Source: Amycolatopsis jejuensis (GTDB lineage: Bacteria > Actinomycetota > Actinomycetes > Mycobacteriales > Pseudonocardiaceae). From it: a DNA stretch of 64,000 nt. The stretch covers positions 1 to 64,000 of the forward strand of contig NZ_JNYZ01000029.1 of NCBI RefSeq assembly GCF_000717335.1. Reading direction: 5' to 3'. The stretch's first letter is position 1. Each line of letters opens with the position of its first letter. Positions 17,274 to 26,795 of the stretch are shown in pieces. The position numbers and the translations under genes are program-made. The notes beneath the pieces are model-generated. The model ran no database searches and was not told where the DNA came from. It worked only from the letters and a program-made list of their open reading frames with translations.

Positions 17274-18290
17274 ATGGGACTGCGCACAGTCCGGGGCGAC
17301 ATCAGCGGCCACGAGGCCGGGCACATCCAGCCACACGAGCACGTGCTGTCCCACATCGGCGGCACGACCCGCCAGCAAGGCACCGCGCTGGCGTCGGAGG
17401 AGCCGATCACCCTCGAGAACTACAACGAGGTACGCCGTCACCACAGCGCCTTCGACATGCGGGTGGACGACATCGAGGACGCCGTCCGGGAACTGGAAAG
17501 CTACCGCGCGGCAGGCGGGTCGACGATCGTGGACGCCACGAGTATCGGGCTCGGCCGCAACCCGGCCGGCCTGGCCGAGGTCGCCGAGCGCACCGGTCTG
17601 CACGTGATCATGGGCAGCGGGTGGTACCACCGCGATTATCACCCCGCCGGCCTGCGCGACCGCTCCCGCGACGACCTCGCCGCCCAGATCTCCCTCGAAG
17701 TCACCCAAGGCGTCGGCGACACGGGAATCCGCGCCGGGCTGATCGGTGAGATCGGCCTGAACTGGCCGGTGGACCCGGTGGAGGACACCGTGCTGCGTGC
17801 CGCCGTCGACGCCCACCACGAAACCGGCGCCGCCCTGATGATCCACCCCGGCCGGGCCGAGCAAGCCCCCGCCGACGCGATGGCACGGGTGCGGCAGGAA
17901 ACGTCGTCGACCAAGATCGTGATGAGCCACATCGACCGCACACTGTTCACGCTCGACGCGATGCTCGAACTCGCCGACACCGGCTGTTACCTCGAATTCG
18001 ACCTGTTCGGCCAGGAATCGAGCTACTACCCGTACGCCGACATCGACCTGCCCAACGACGCCACGCGCCTCGGCCACATCCGCGCGCTGTGCGAACGCGG
18101 GCATCGGGACCGGATCCTGCTCTCGCAGGACATCTGCTTCCGTTCCCACCTGCAGCGCTACGGCGGCGAGGGCTACGCGCACCTGCTCCGCAACGTCGTC
18201 CCCCTGATGCTGCGCCGGGGCTTCGACCAGGACGACGTCACCGCACTGACCGCCGACAACCCGCGCCGGATGCTGGAGATCGCCCCATGA
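17274..18290 (+). CDS. Phosphotriesterase-family metal-dependent hydrolase
   Basis: A 338-aa TIM-barrel hydrolase of the PTE/PHP/lactonase group. Metal ligands are visible: HEH (His21, His23), the bridging position occupied by Glu159 (GEIGLN, as in the PHP subgroup, where Glu replaces the carboxylated Lys), MIHPGR, MSHIDR and LSQDIC (Asp). The Glu bridge argues for a lactonase or other carboxyl-ester role rather than organophosphate hydrolysis. ATG at 17274 follows GGGAGCACGG. It overlaps the MFS gene start by four bases. Substrate unknown; the MFS partner suggests a carboxylic acid or lactone taken from outside. Confidence 0.9.
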   Translation: MGLRTVRGDISGHEAGHIQPHEHVLSHIGGTTRQQGTALASEEPITLENYNEVRRHHSAFDMRVDDIEDAVRELESYRAAGGSTIVDATSIGLGRNPAGLAEVAERTGLHVIMGSGWYHRDYHPAGLRDRSRDDLAAQISLEVTQGVGDTGIRAGLIGEIGLNWPVDPVEDTVLRAAVDAHHETGAALMIHPGRAEQAPADAMARVRQETSSTKIVMSHIDRTLFTLDAMLELADTGCYLEFDLFGQESSYYPYADIDLPNDATRLGHIRALCERGHRDRILLSQDICFRSHLQRYGGEGYAHLLRNVVPLMLRRGFDQDDVTALTADNPRRMLEIAP

Positions 18291-19594
18291 CTGACCGCAC
18301 ATCCGCAGGCCGCCCGCTCGCCGGCGCCGCGATCGGCACCCTCATCGAGTTCTACGACTTCGCGATCTACGCCTTGGCGGTGCCGGTGATCGCCTCGGCG
18401 TTCTTCCCCAAGGGTGATTCGGGCGCCGCGTTGCTGGCCACGCTGGCGACCTACGGCGTCGCATTCGTGGTCCGGCCCCTTGGCGGGATCGTGTTCGGCC
18501 GCCTCGGCGACCGCATCGGACGGCGCCGCGTGCTGGCGCTCGTGCTCACCCTCATCGGCGTGAGTACCGCCGCGATCGGGGTACTGCCGACGTATGGCCA
18601 GGCCGGCCTGCTCGCGCCGCTGCTGCTCGTCCTTCTCCGGCTGCTGCAAGGACTTTCCGCCGGGGGAGAGGTCACCAGCGCGACGTCGTTCGCCCTCGAA
18701 CACGCACCTCGCGGCCGTCGTGCCTCCTGGATCACGATCGTGATCGCCATGTCCGCGGTGTCGTCGATCATCGGCCTGCTGGTGGTTCTGGGCGTGGCCG
18801 CGGCGACGACGAACGCGCAGTTCGAGGGGTGGGGCTGGCGGGTTCCGTTCCTGCTGGCGCTTCCGCTGAGCCTGGTGGGTTTGTACCTCCGGATGCGCAC
18901 CGAGGAAAGCCCGGAATTCACCGAGGCGGCACGCACGGACAACCTCAGCCGCACGCCGTTGCGCGACGCCGTGCGCCAGAACCCCGCCGCCATCTGGTAC
19001 GCGTTCGCGCTTTCGGCCACGAGCGCGCTCGCGTTCTATTACCTGGCAGGCTATTTCCCCACGTTCCTCCAAGTAACGGCCGGGCTGAGCCGGGTGCAGG
19101 CACTCACCGCGAACGGCGTTGCGCTGGTGGTGTTCATCGTCGCGATCTGTTTGGCCGGGATCGCCGGTGATCGCTTCGGCCGCCGCCGCATGATCCGGAT
19201 CGGCGCGGCTCTGCTCGCGGTGTCCGCCGTCCCGGCGTTCCTGCTCGCCGCGTCCGGCTCGATCGGCGGCGCCATCGCCGGACAGGTCCTGGTGGCCCTC
19301 TCACTGGGCACCTTCGGCGGCGGCAGCTACACGGCACTGCTCGAAGTGTTCCCGACCCGCCTCCGGGTCAGTGGCGCCTCGCTGGGCTACAACATCGGGT
19401 ACGCCCTCCTCGGCGGAACCGCCCCGCTCCTCGCCGCGGCTCTCATCCGGGCGACCGGTCTGGTCACCGCGCCCGGTATCTACCTGGCGATCATCGCGGT
19501 GCTCGGCCTGGCCGGGGTGTGGCGGATTCCGGAGACCCGGGAACCTCGGGACGCGCAGGTCACCGCGGTGGAACCGGCCCGGCGTGCAGGGTGA
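18287..19594 (+). CDS. MFS transporter, metabolite:H+ symporter type
   Basis: A 435-aa inner-membrane carrier with about 12 spans. The family marks are EFYDFAIYAL in the first span, the loop 2-3 motif GRLGDRIGRRR and its repeat AGDRFGRRRM in the second half, placing it with ShiA/ProP/KgtP-like organic acid and betaine symporters. ATG at 18287 forms ATGA with the hydrolase stop, so the two are co-translated and probably share a substrate. Converges on the thiolase gene with a five-base gap. Confidence 0.9.
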   Translation: MTDRTSAGRPLAGAAIGTLIEFYDFAIYALAVPVIASAFFPKGDSGAALLATLATYGVAFVVRPLGGIVFGRLGDRIGRRRVLALVLTLIGVSTAAIGVLPTYGQAGLLAPLLLVLLRLLQGLSAGGEVTSATSFALEHAPRGRRASWITIVIAMSAVSSIIGLLVVLGVAAATTNAQFEGWGWRVPFLLALPLSLVGLYLRMRTEESPEFTEAARTDNLSRTPLRDAVRQNPAAIWYAFALSATSALAFYYLAGYFPTFLQVTAGLSRVQALTANGVALVVFIVAICLAGIAGDRFGRRRMIRIGAALLAVSAVPAFLLAASGSIGGAIAGQVLVALSLGTFGGGSYTALLEVFPTRLRVSGASLGYNIGYALLGGTAPLLAAALIRATGLVTAPGIYLAIIAVLGLAGVWRIPETREPRDAQVTAVEPARRAG

Positions 19595-19599
19595 GCAGG

Positions 19600-20760
19600 T
19601 CAGATCCGCCGCAGCAAGGCAGCCAGTGCCTGCCCACCCCCGATGCACATGGTCACCACTCCCAGGTCTCCGTCCCGGCGGAGGAGTTCCTTCACCACCC
19701 GCAGAGTCAGGATCGCGCCGGTTGCGCCGACCGGATGGCCCAGTGCGATCGCGCCGCCGTACGGGTTCGTGCGGTCCTCCGGCAGGCGGGCGTCCCGGAT
19801 GACTGCGGCGGCTTGGGCGGCAAACGCTTCGTTCACCTCGAACACGTCGATGTCCGCCGGGACGGTTCCCGTTCGGCGGAACAGGGACTCGAGGGCCGGG
19901 ACCGGGGCGTAGCCCATCAGGCTCGGGTCCATCGCCGCGGTGGTCACCGCTTCGATGGCGACCAGCTGACCGCTGAAGCCGCGTTCGCGGGCGACGGGTT
20001 CGCGGGCCAGTACCAGCGCGGCCGCACCATCGTTGATGCCCGACGAGTTTCCTGCGGTCACCGTGCCGGACGGGGTGAAGGCGGGGCGCAGGCCGGCCAG
20101 TGCGGCGAGGGTCACGCCGGGGCGGGGATGTTCGTCGACGCTCACGCCGATCGGGACCGGCGTGATTTCCTCCTCGAACGCAGCCTGTGCGGAATCCGTA
20201 CCGGCCCGCCGTTGCGATTCGACGGCGAACTCGTCCTGCACCCGCCGCGAAATCCCGTACTTCGCCGCGACATTCTCCGCCGTCACTCCCATGTGGACGT
20301 TGTCGAACGGATCGGTGAGCATCAGCATCGTGCCGTCGGCCAGAGTCCGGTCGCCGAGTGTGCGTCCGTGGCGTGAGCCGAAGTCGTAGAACGGCATGCG
20401 GGACATGGATTCGTTCCCACCGGCGAGTGCGAAGTCCAATCCACTCCAGCGCATCTGCATGGCTGCGGACCACACGGCCTGGAGACCGCTGCCGCACAAC
20501 CGGTTCACCGTGTATGCCGCGACACTGTCGGGGAGACCGGCGGCGAGCGCGACCCGGCGCGCGTTGAAGGCGTCCTTGCCCACCTGGCCGATACAGCCCA
20601 TCACCACCTCGCCGATCTCCGCGGGCGCGACCCCGGCCCGGGCCAGCGCGGCCCGGGCGGCCGTCGCCCCGAGCTCGTGTGCCGGGATGTCCTTCAGGGA
20701 GCCGCCGAACCGGCCGACGGGAGTGCGGGCGCCGTCGAGCACCACGATCCGGTCCGCCAT
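19600..20760 (-). CDS. Thiolase / acetyl-CoA C-acyltransferase
   Basis: A 386-aa cytosolic enzyme that cleaves 3-oxoacyl-CoA to acetyl-CoA and a shortened acyl-CoA (or runs in reverse). The nucleophile is Cys89 (NRLCGSG), the second pair is His342 (GHPVGATGA) and Cys372 (CIGGGQ), all in place. Its start overlaps the cyclase stop (TGATG). It is the last gene of the leftward operon starting with the triple RidA, downstream of an acetoacetate-CoA ligase, which points to acetoacetyl-CoA or a close 3-oxoacyl-CoA as substrate. Confidence 0.93.
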   Translation of the reverse strand: MADRIVVLDGARTPVGRFGGSLKDIPAHELGATAARAALARAGVAPAEIGEVVMGCIGQVGKDAFNARRVALAAGLPDSVAAYTVNRLCGSGLQAVWSAAMQMRWSGLDFALAGGNESMSRMPFYDFGSRHGRTLGDRTLADGTMLMLTDPFDNVHMGVTAENVAAKYGISRRVQDEFAVESQRRAGTDSAQAAFEEEITPVPIGVSVDEHPRPGVTLAALAGLRPAFTPSGTVTAGNSSGINDGAAALVLAREPVARERGFSGQLVAIEAVTTAAMDPSLMGYAPVPALESLFRRTGTVPADIDVFEVNEAFAAQAAAVIRDARLPEDRTNPYGGAIALGHPVGATGAILTLRVVKELLRRDGDLGVVTMCIGGGQALAALLRRI

Positions 20761-21722
20761 CAGAAGATCGCCAGCGGGTTGACCGGCGAGCCGACCGCGC
20801 CGGTGATCGGCAGCGGCGGTGCCACGAACAGGAACTCGTACCGGCCTTCGCTGCGGCAGGTTTCGGCGAGTGCTTCGAGATCGAAAATCTCCCCAAGATG
20901 GATTCCGGCGTTGACCAGCAGGATCAGATGCAGCGGCTGGAACACGTTCTCGGTGTCGTTCGGCTGGACCTCGGCACCCCACGTGTCGGCGCAGACCGCG
21001 GCGATCTCGTTGCCGAAGATCCAATGGGCACTGTCCACGCCGAGCCCGGGCGCGTCCCCGGCCTCGTAGGTGCCCCAGCTGCCCTCGGCGCGGACCTGCG
21101 CGAGCTGCCCGGTCCGGACGAGGACCACGTCGCCGCTGCGGATTTCCACGTTCTGCGCGCTCGCCGCACCGGCCAGGTCGGCGCTGGAGATCGCCTGGCC
21201 GGGCGACATCCAGCCGACCCCGAAGTACCGCGGCATGTCGAGCAGTACCCCGCGGCCCGCGATCCCGTCGGCCACCTTCTCGATGCCGTTGCGCGCAGCG
21301 CCCTTGCTCGTGACGTACTCGACGCCGTGCCCGCCGTACATCCGTCCGTTGTGGAAGATGTGCGCCAGCGCGTCCCACTGGGTGCCGCACTGCAGCGGCA
21401 TCGTCACGGTGTCGTCGGTGAACCGCAGCTCGGAAAGGTGATCCTGCGCGCCGATCGCGATATCGCCGCCGTCCTGGAGCATCGTGTGCACCGGGTTGTG
21501 CCGTCCGCCGAACCGGCCCGACTGCGGCCCGTTCTCGTCGAACGGCAGCGCGCACGACACGATCCTGCCCGTCCGCACCAGGCCCGCCGCCCGGACGAGC
21601 GCCTCCGGCGTGATGAAGTTCAACGCGCCGTGCTCGTCGTCCAGCCCCCAGTTTCCCCACCGGCGGTAGCGCCGGCACAGGTCGTCGACGTATTCGCGAC
21701 CCGGTTTGCCTGTCGTGGTCAT
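20760..21722 (-). CDS. Cyclase-family metal-dependent amidohydrolase (kynurenine formamidase/isatin hydrolase superfamily)
   Basis: A 320-aa member of the long cyclase subgroup. In place of the usual HGTHxDxPxH metal site it shows CGTQWDALAHIFHNG (about residues 107-121), the variant normal for this subgroup, then YGGHG and a GDVVLVRTG segment. Relatives hydrolyse cyclic or open amides such as isatin or N-formylkynurenine. ATG at 21722 overlaps the ligase stop (ATGA) and its own stop overlaps the thiolase start, so it is embedded in the operon. Substrate not known. Confidence 0.87.
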   Translation of the reverse strand: MTTTGKPGREYVDDLCRRYRRWGNWGLDDEHGALNFITPEALVRAAGLVRTGRIVSCALPFDENGPQSGRFGGRHNPVHTMLQDGGDIAIGAQDHLSELRFTDDTVTMPLQCGTQWDALAHIFHNGRMYGGHGVEYVTSKGAARNGIEKVADGIAGRGVLLDMPRYFGVGWMSPGQAISSADLAGAASAQNVEIRSGDVVLVRTGQLAQVRAEGSWGTYEAGDAPGLGVDSAHWIFGNEIAAVCADTWGAEVQPNDTENVFQPLHLILLVNAGIHLGEIFDLEALAETCRSEGRYEFLFVAPPLPITGAVGSPVNPLAIF

Positions 21723-23692
21723 GCTTTCCCCTCGGTTGCGGTGAATTCGGCGCGCCGGGCGACGAACTCGTCGATGGCCCCGGCGTTCTGCAGCGCGCTG
21801 CGGCTGACGGCGGTTTCCGGCGACGCACCCAGCAGAATCCGCTTCACCGGAACCTCGCATTTCTTCCCGTTCAAGGTGCGCGGTACCTCGGCGATGCGCA
21901 CGAACCGGTCCGGCACGTGCCGCGGCGACAGCTCCCGCCGAAGTGCGGCGCGCACCTGGGCCACCGTCGTTTCCTCGTCCGCATCCGGGGCCAGCACGAG
22001 GAAACACAGCAGCGGCGCGTCGTCATTCCCGGACGAGATGTCGACGACCAGTGAATCCTCGACCTCCGCCGAACTCTCGATCACCGAGTAGAACTCCGCG
22101 GTGCCCATCCTGACCCCGCCCCGGTTCAGCGTCGAATCGCTGCGCCCGTACACGACGTACGAACCGCGCGGCGTTTTGCGGACCCAGTCCCCGTGCCGCC
22201 ACACTCCGGGGAAGTCCTCGAAATACGCCGCGCGCAGGCGAGTTCCGTCCTCGTCGTTCCAGAACCCGACGGGCATCGACGGCATCGGCGTGGTGACCAC
22301 GAGTTCCCCCAGCTCGTCGAGCACCGCCCGCCCGGCCGGATCGAACGCCTCGACCGCGACGCCCAGCGCGGCACAGGAAATCTCCCCGGACCACACCGGG
22401 ACGTTCGGCGCGGACATGATGAACGGGGTGCACACGTCGGTCCCGCCCGAGTTCGAATAGATCTGCACCTGCGGGCCCACGTGCTCGGCAACCCAGGCGA
22501 ACCCGTCGGGGGAGAGCGGCGACCCGGTGGACCCGAGCATCCGCATCGCGCCCAGATCGTGCTTGCGGCCGGGGGAGCGCCCGGCGCGCAGGGCCGCGTG
22601 CAGGAACGACGCCGACACCCCGAAGAACCCGATGCGGTACTCCTCGGCCATCGCCCACAGCCGGTCGTCGTCCGGGAAGGACGGGCTGCCGTCGTAGCAC
22701 ACGATCGTCGCGCCGGCCAGCAGCGCGCCGAGGACGTAGTTCCACATCATCCAGCCGGTGGTGGTGAACCAGAAGAACCGGTCGCCAGGGCGCAGGTCGC
22801 TCATCACCGCAAGGACCTTGAGGTGCTCGACCACGATTCCGCCGTGCCCGTGCACAATTCCCTTGGGCAGCCCCGTGGTTCCGGACGAATACAGCACCCA
22901 CAGCGGATGATCGAACGGCACCGCGGCGAACTCGAGCGGGGCAGTGCGCGCGGTCAGCTGCGCCCACGACATCGTGCCGGGCACGCGGGCACCGGGGTCG
23001 AGATAGGGCACGAGCACGGTCGCCCGAAGTGACGGGAGCGCGGTCCGCAACCGCTCCACCCGCTCGCTCAGCGAGTAGGCCCGGCCGTTGTACTGGTACC
23101 CGTCGACGGCGATGAGCACCGTGGGCGCCAGCTGTTCGAACCGGTCTTCCACTGCCCGTGCACCGAAATCGGGGGAACAGCACGCCCAGATCGCGCCCAG
23201 GCTCGCGGCGGCCAGGAACGCCACGACGGTCTCGACGCAGTTCGGCGCGAGCGCCACCACCCGATCGCCCCGCCCGACGCCGAGGTCGACCAGCCCGGCC
23301 CGCGCCGCGGCGACCCGTTCCCGCAGCTGACCGTAGGTGACCTGCTCCCGCAGGCCGTCCTCGCGTTCGAACAGGATCGCCAGGTCGTGCTCGCCCCGGC
23401 CGGTCAGCGCTTGTCCGGCGTAGTTGAGCGTGGACCCCGGAAACCAGCGGGTCTGCGTGATGTCGTCGAGGTTTTCGACCACTGCGCGTGGCGGGCGGTG
23501 GAAGCGGACGTCGCCGAACCGGGCGATCGCGTCCCAGAACTGCGCCGGTTCCGCCACCGACCACGTATGCAGGCCCGCGTAGTCGAGCTCGCCGAAATCC
23601 ACGCCGTATTCCCGCCGGAGGAAGCGCAGGAAGTCCGCGAACCTGGTTTCCGAGACGCCGTCCGGCCGCCACAGCGGCACCGGATCGTTCAT
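21719..23692 (-). CDS. Acetoacetate-CoA ligase
   Basis: A 657-aa ATP-dependent acyl-CoA synthetase converting acetoacetate to acetoacetyl-CoA. Seen: the N-terminal ACAS-N segment with FPGSTLNYA, the phosphate-binding YSSGTTGLPKGIVHGHGG, IYSNSGGTDVC, YGRSDSTLNRGGVRMG and the catalytic Lys region TLNGKKCEVPVKR; length and motifs fit AacS rather than acetyl-CoA synthetase. ATG at 23692 is chosen, with GGGGAAGA upstream, over an extension into the permease gene. Ten bases separate it from the permease stop and its stop overlaps the cyclase ATG. Confidence 0.93.
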   Translation of the reverse strand: MNDPVPLWRPDGVSETRFADFLRFLRREYGVDFGELDYAGLHTWSVAEPAQFWDAIARFGDVRFHRPPRAVVENLDDITQTRWFPGSTLNYAGQALTGRGEHDLAILFEREDGLREQVTYGQLRERVAAARAGLVDLGVGRGDRVVALAPNCVETVVAFLAAASLGAIWACCSPDFGARAVEDRFEQLAPTVLIAVDGYQYNGRAYSLSERVERLRTALPSLRATVLVPYLDPGARVPGTMSWAQLTARTAPLEFAAVPFDHPLWVLYSSGTTGLPKGIVHGHGGIVVEHLKVLAVMSDLRPGDRFFWFTTTGWMMWNYVLGALLAGATIVCYDGSPSFPDDDRLWAMAEEYRIGFFGVSASFLHAALRAGRSPGRKHDLGAMRMLGSTGSPLSPDGFAWVAEHVGPQVQIYSNSGGTDVCTPFIMSAPNVPVWSGEISCAALGVAVEAFDPAGRAVLDELGELVVTTPMPSMPVGFWNDEDGTRLRAAYFEDFPGVWRHGDWVRKTPRGSYVVYGRSDSTLNRGGVRMGTAEFYSVIESSAEVEDSLVVDISSGNDDAPLLCFLVLAPDADEETTVAQVRAALRRELSPRHVPDRFVRIAEVPRTLNGKKCEVPVKRILLGASPETAVSRSALQNAGAIDEFVARRAEFTATEGKA

Positions 23693-23702
23693 TTTCTTCC
23701 CC

Positions 23703-25319
23703 CTAGGAGATTTCGGCGGTGTAGCGCTGCGATTCCGCCCGCGCCGCAGCCTGGAACTCGTGCCCGGTCGCGCACGCGGCACAGATTGCTTCGTGCCGGT
23801 GGGTCGGATCACGGTCCATTTCGACGGCCACATACGATTTCCGGCACTTGTGACATTCGACGTGCACATTCCACTCGTCGGCCACTTCCTGCGCCGGGTC
23901 GAACGGCCGCGCCATCGTGAACCACCCGGCTTTCGCGAAGGCCAGCGCAGCGCCGTACCCCGCCGTCGCCACCGCGTAGGTGATGATCAGCGCGTAGGTG
24001 AGGGAGAACGCCGACCCGGTCGCCAGCAGTACGACACCTGCGATGGACCCGGCCGCCCATCCGGCGAGTCCACCCGGGTTGACTCGCGGCACCCGACCCG
24101 GACGCGTCTCGAACTCCCGGTCCGTCCTCGTCTTCCGTGAAGCGAGGTGCACGATTGCCACCGCGACCCACGCGATCGCCAGCACTCCTTGGTAGGAAAG
24201 CAACTGCGTGACGAACCCGAAGATGTCGGCCGACATGATGCCGAAAAGAATTACGCCCACCGCCACTGTCCACACGGAACGGGAGAGCGTCAGCTTCACC
24301 GTGCGAGAGAAGAAGATCTGCAGATTCAGCGACGAGAGATACATGTTCGCCGTCTGGATTTTCGCTTGCGTGGCGAAGATGTAGACCACCCCCCAGAGCC
24401 CCATCATCTGCACGATGCCGGTGACCACGCCGACCTCGGTGACCCCCTGCACCGGCACGGCTTTCGACAGGTAGATGCCGATGCCGCCGATCACGGGGAT
24501 CGCCAGCAGGTAGTACACCCAGCCGAACGTGACGTGCCCGTTGTACTTCACATTGCGGACCTTCCCCATCCGCGCGAAGTCGACGGTGTAGATCACGTTC
24601 ACCATGCCGGTGAGGTACAGCGCGAACGCGTGCAGCCAGCCGGGTCCGCTGAAGGCCGACGGGTCCGGGGCGGCGGCGGTGAGCCAGTCGCTCTGGTAGC
24701 CGTACTGCACGATCGCCCAGATCAACGCCCCGAAGAGTCCGGCCAGGAACACCGGCAGCAGCCAGGCGTTGAGCTTCTCCAGCCACACCCGCACCCCGCC
24801 CAGCGTGATCAGCGTGCAGAACACCGCGACCACGCCGTACCAAAGGTGGATGCTGCCGCCGAAATGCGTGTGGAACGCCACCGACAGCACCGAGCCTTCG
24901 AAGATGGCGAGACACGACGCCGACACCACGACGATCAGCGCGGCAATCGGCGTGCCGATCAAGCCGAACAGGCTCCGCGAGAAGTTCGCGAGTGTGACAC
25001 CGGTGCGCGAAGCCACCTTTTGCAGCGGGTAGGACACGGCGAAGTACACGATCACCGCGAGCGCCATTCCGATCAGCGCCTGCTGCGTGCCCACGATCGA
25101 GGCGGCGATCGCCGCGAGCACGACCCAGAACAGCGCGGCGAGCGTGGACGACCAGGCAATCGCCATCTTCGTCCGGCCCAGCCGCCAGATGGGCGGGACG
25201 ACGTGCAGGGCGTAGTCGTCCACCGCGGCGTCGGCGAGCACGGCCGGATCGTCGTCGGGCCGGGTGACCAGCGGCGGGGCGACCCCGTGGCCGCTGGCCG
25301 ATTCGATTTCCGAAGTCAT
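23703..25319 (-). CDS. NCS1-family nucleobase permease with C-terminal C-x2-C zinc-ribbon-like tail
   Basis: A 538-aa membrane protein with about 12 spans matching the nucleobase:cation symporter-1 family (LGRTKMAIAWSST near residue 45, GTPIAALIVV, MGKVRNVKYNGHV). These import purines, pyrimidines, hydantoins or related heterocycles. Unusual: after the last span come about 70 hydrophilic residues with Cys489/Cys492 (CHKC) and Cys513/Cys516 (CAAC) separated by His-rich sequence, a pattern that could bind zinc. I know of no such tail in characterised NCS1 proteins. It lies between the triple RidA and ligase genes in one operon. Confidence 0.88.
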   Translation of the reverse strand: MTSEIESASGHGVAPPLVTRPDDDPAVLADAAVDDYALHVVPPIWRLGRTKMAIAWSSTLAALFWVVLAAIAASIVGTQQALIGMALAVIVYFAVSYPLQKVASRTGVTLANFSRSLFGLIGTPIAALIVVVSASCLAIFEGSVLSVAFHTHFGGSIHLWYGVVAVFCTLITLGGVRVWLEKLNAWLLPVFLAGLFGALIWAIVQYGYQSDWLTAAAPDPSAFSGPGWLHAFALYLTGMVNVIYTVDFARMGKVRNVKYNGHVTFGWVYYLLAIPVIGGIGIYLSKAVPVQGVTEVGVVTGIVQMMGLWGVVYIFATQAKIQTANMYLSSLNLQIFFSRTVKLTLSRSVWTVAVGVILFGIMSADIFGFVTQLLSYQGVLAIAWVAVAIVHLASRKTRTDREFETRPGRVPRVNPGGLAGWAAGSIAGVVLLATGSAFSLTYALIITYAVATAGYGAALAFAKAGWFTMARPFDPAQEVADEWNVHVECHKCRKSYVAVEMDRDPTHRHEAICAACATGHEFQAAARAESQRYTAEIS

Positions 25320-25414
25320 GAGACAGTCCTTTCCCGGACGTCGTCCCCCGGGCGTGGTTCAGCAGGGGCCGCCGCCCCCGTGGAACGCACGGCGGCCCCT
25401 CGTGAAGATCGGCC

Positions 25415-26614
25415 TCAGAGCACCGCGAGCGCGTGGATCTCGTGGACGTAGCCCTCCTTGAAAAGCCCGGTCACGCCGACCGGTGTCCACGCCGGCTTGT
25501 GGTCGCCGAAGAACGCCAGCCCTTCCTTCTGCACGATCTCCCACGCCCGCGGATCCTTGTGGTACGAAGTGAGTTCGACGATGTTCTCCTTGGATCCGCC
25601 GAGCATTTCCAGCGATTCCACCAGCCGCGCGAAGGCGTAGCGGGCCTGCGCGGCCGTGTCGCCGGGAGTGGTGATGTTCCCGTCGCCATCGGAGGCGACC
25701 TCACCGGCCAGTCCCACGAAAGTGCTGCCTTCTTTTGTGGTGGCCCCGGAGATGTTGACGATCTTCCACCACAGGCTCGCGGGCGTCTTGCCGATCCGCT
25801 TGCCCGGCGACAGGTCGATGATCGTGCGCCACGCGGTCAGCGCGCCGAACTTGTGCAGGCCGGGCACCGCAATCGCGGTGATCGCCACGGTTTCGTCGCT
25901 CGCCAGGTTCTTGCCGTAGTCCTCCCACCACGCGTCCACCATCCCGGACATCCCGCGGGCGTCCTGGTGGAAGGTCGTGATCTCGACGACGTCATCGGCC
26001 GAACCGCCGGCCCATTCGGCGATTTCCTTCACGCGGTTCCAGCAAAACCGGGCCTGCGCCTCGTGATCGCCGGGGTTGATCACGTTCCCGTCGGCGTCGG
26101 TGGGCGTGATGCCGCCGACGAACAGGAGATCGCCCTTCCGGCAGCCTGCCGACGCAGGCAGGTCGCGGTACCACTTCAGCGTGTCCGGCGTGAACGTCTC
26201 CTTCGGACCGTCGCCGAGATGCGCGATCGCCCGGATCGACACCAGCGCTTCCGGATGCGGCAAGCCGGTGGACCCGACCGCGGTCCACGCCGGGTAGCCA
26301 CCGGTCAGGAACTCGCGGGCGACGTCGAACACCGGGTCCATGCGCCGCAGATCGGTGTGGAAACTCTGGATTTCGACGATGTCGTCGAGCGTGCCGCCGG
26401 CCTGTTCGACCACGTCGCGCAGGGATTCGAAGCAGTTCCGCGCCTGGGCGGTGACGTCACCGGGGTCGCGGACCTCGCCCTCCTTGTCGACGCTGAGCTG
26501 GCCCGAAATGAACACCAGGTCGCCGACGCGGAAGGCGGACGAGGCAGGCAACGTGTCGTACCAGCGCTGGCTGTCCACGGTCACGGCCGCCCGCGCGGAT
26601 TTGGTCGAGGTCAT
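25415..26614 (-). CDS. Triple RidA (YjgF/YER057c) domain fusion protein
   Basis: A 399-aa protein with three successive RidA-like domains (about residues 15-135, 140-262, 265-399), matching the usual trimer built in one chain. Each has a strand pair followed by a DPGDVTAQAR/NPGDHEAQAR/TPGDTAAQAR helix. RidA enzymes deaminate enamine/imine intermediates using an Arg in a PAR-type motif. Here that motif reads PAWTAV in domain 1 and PAWTPV in domain 3, so Trp replaces Arg, and domain 2 is degenerate. Activity as a classic deaminase is therefore doubtful. ATG at 26614 has GGAAGGA upstream. First gene of the leftward operon, divergent from the PucR-type regulator. Confidence 0.88.
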   Translation of the reverse strand: MTSTKSARAAVTVDSQRWYDTLPASSAFRVGDLVFISGQLSVDKEGEVRDPGDVTAQARNCFESLRDVVEQAGGTLDDIVEIQSFHTDLRRMDPVFDVAREFLTGGYPAWTAVGSTGLPHPEALVSIRAIAHLGDGPKETFTPDTLKWYRDLPASAGCRKGDLLFVGGITPTDADGNVINPGDHEAQARFCWNRVKEIAEWAGGSADDVVEITTFHQDARGMSGMVDAWWEDYGKNLASDETVAITAIAVPGLHKFGALTAWRTIIDLSPGKRIGKTPASLWWKIVNISGATTKEGSTFVGLAGEVASDGDGNITTPGDTAAQARYAFARLVESLEMLGGSKENIVELTSYHKDPRAWEIVQKEGLAFFGDHKPAWTPVGVTGLFKEGYVHEIHALAVL

Positions 26615-26795
26615 GGATTTTCCTTCCGTCACCCTGTTGTCCGCGAAAGTCTGCGTGGCCGGACCCGGCAGTGTCCATGTGTACGACCACAGCAACCGCG
26701 GCGATGTGATGTGGCCTGCCACGTCATTCCGCGTGGCTTTCCGGGGAATTGCGGGTTACCGTGACAGCCCAGGTCGAGGACCGGGAGGCATTGCC

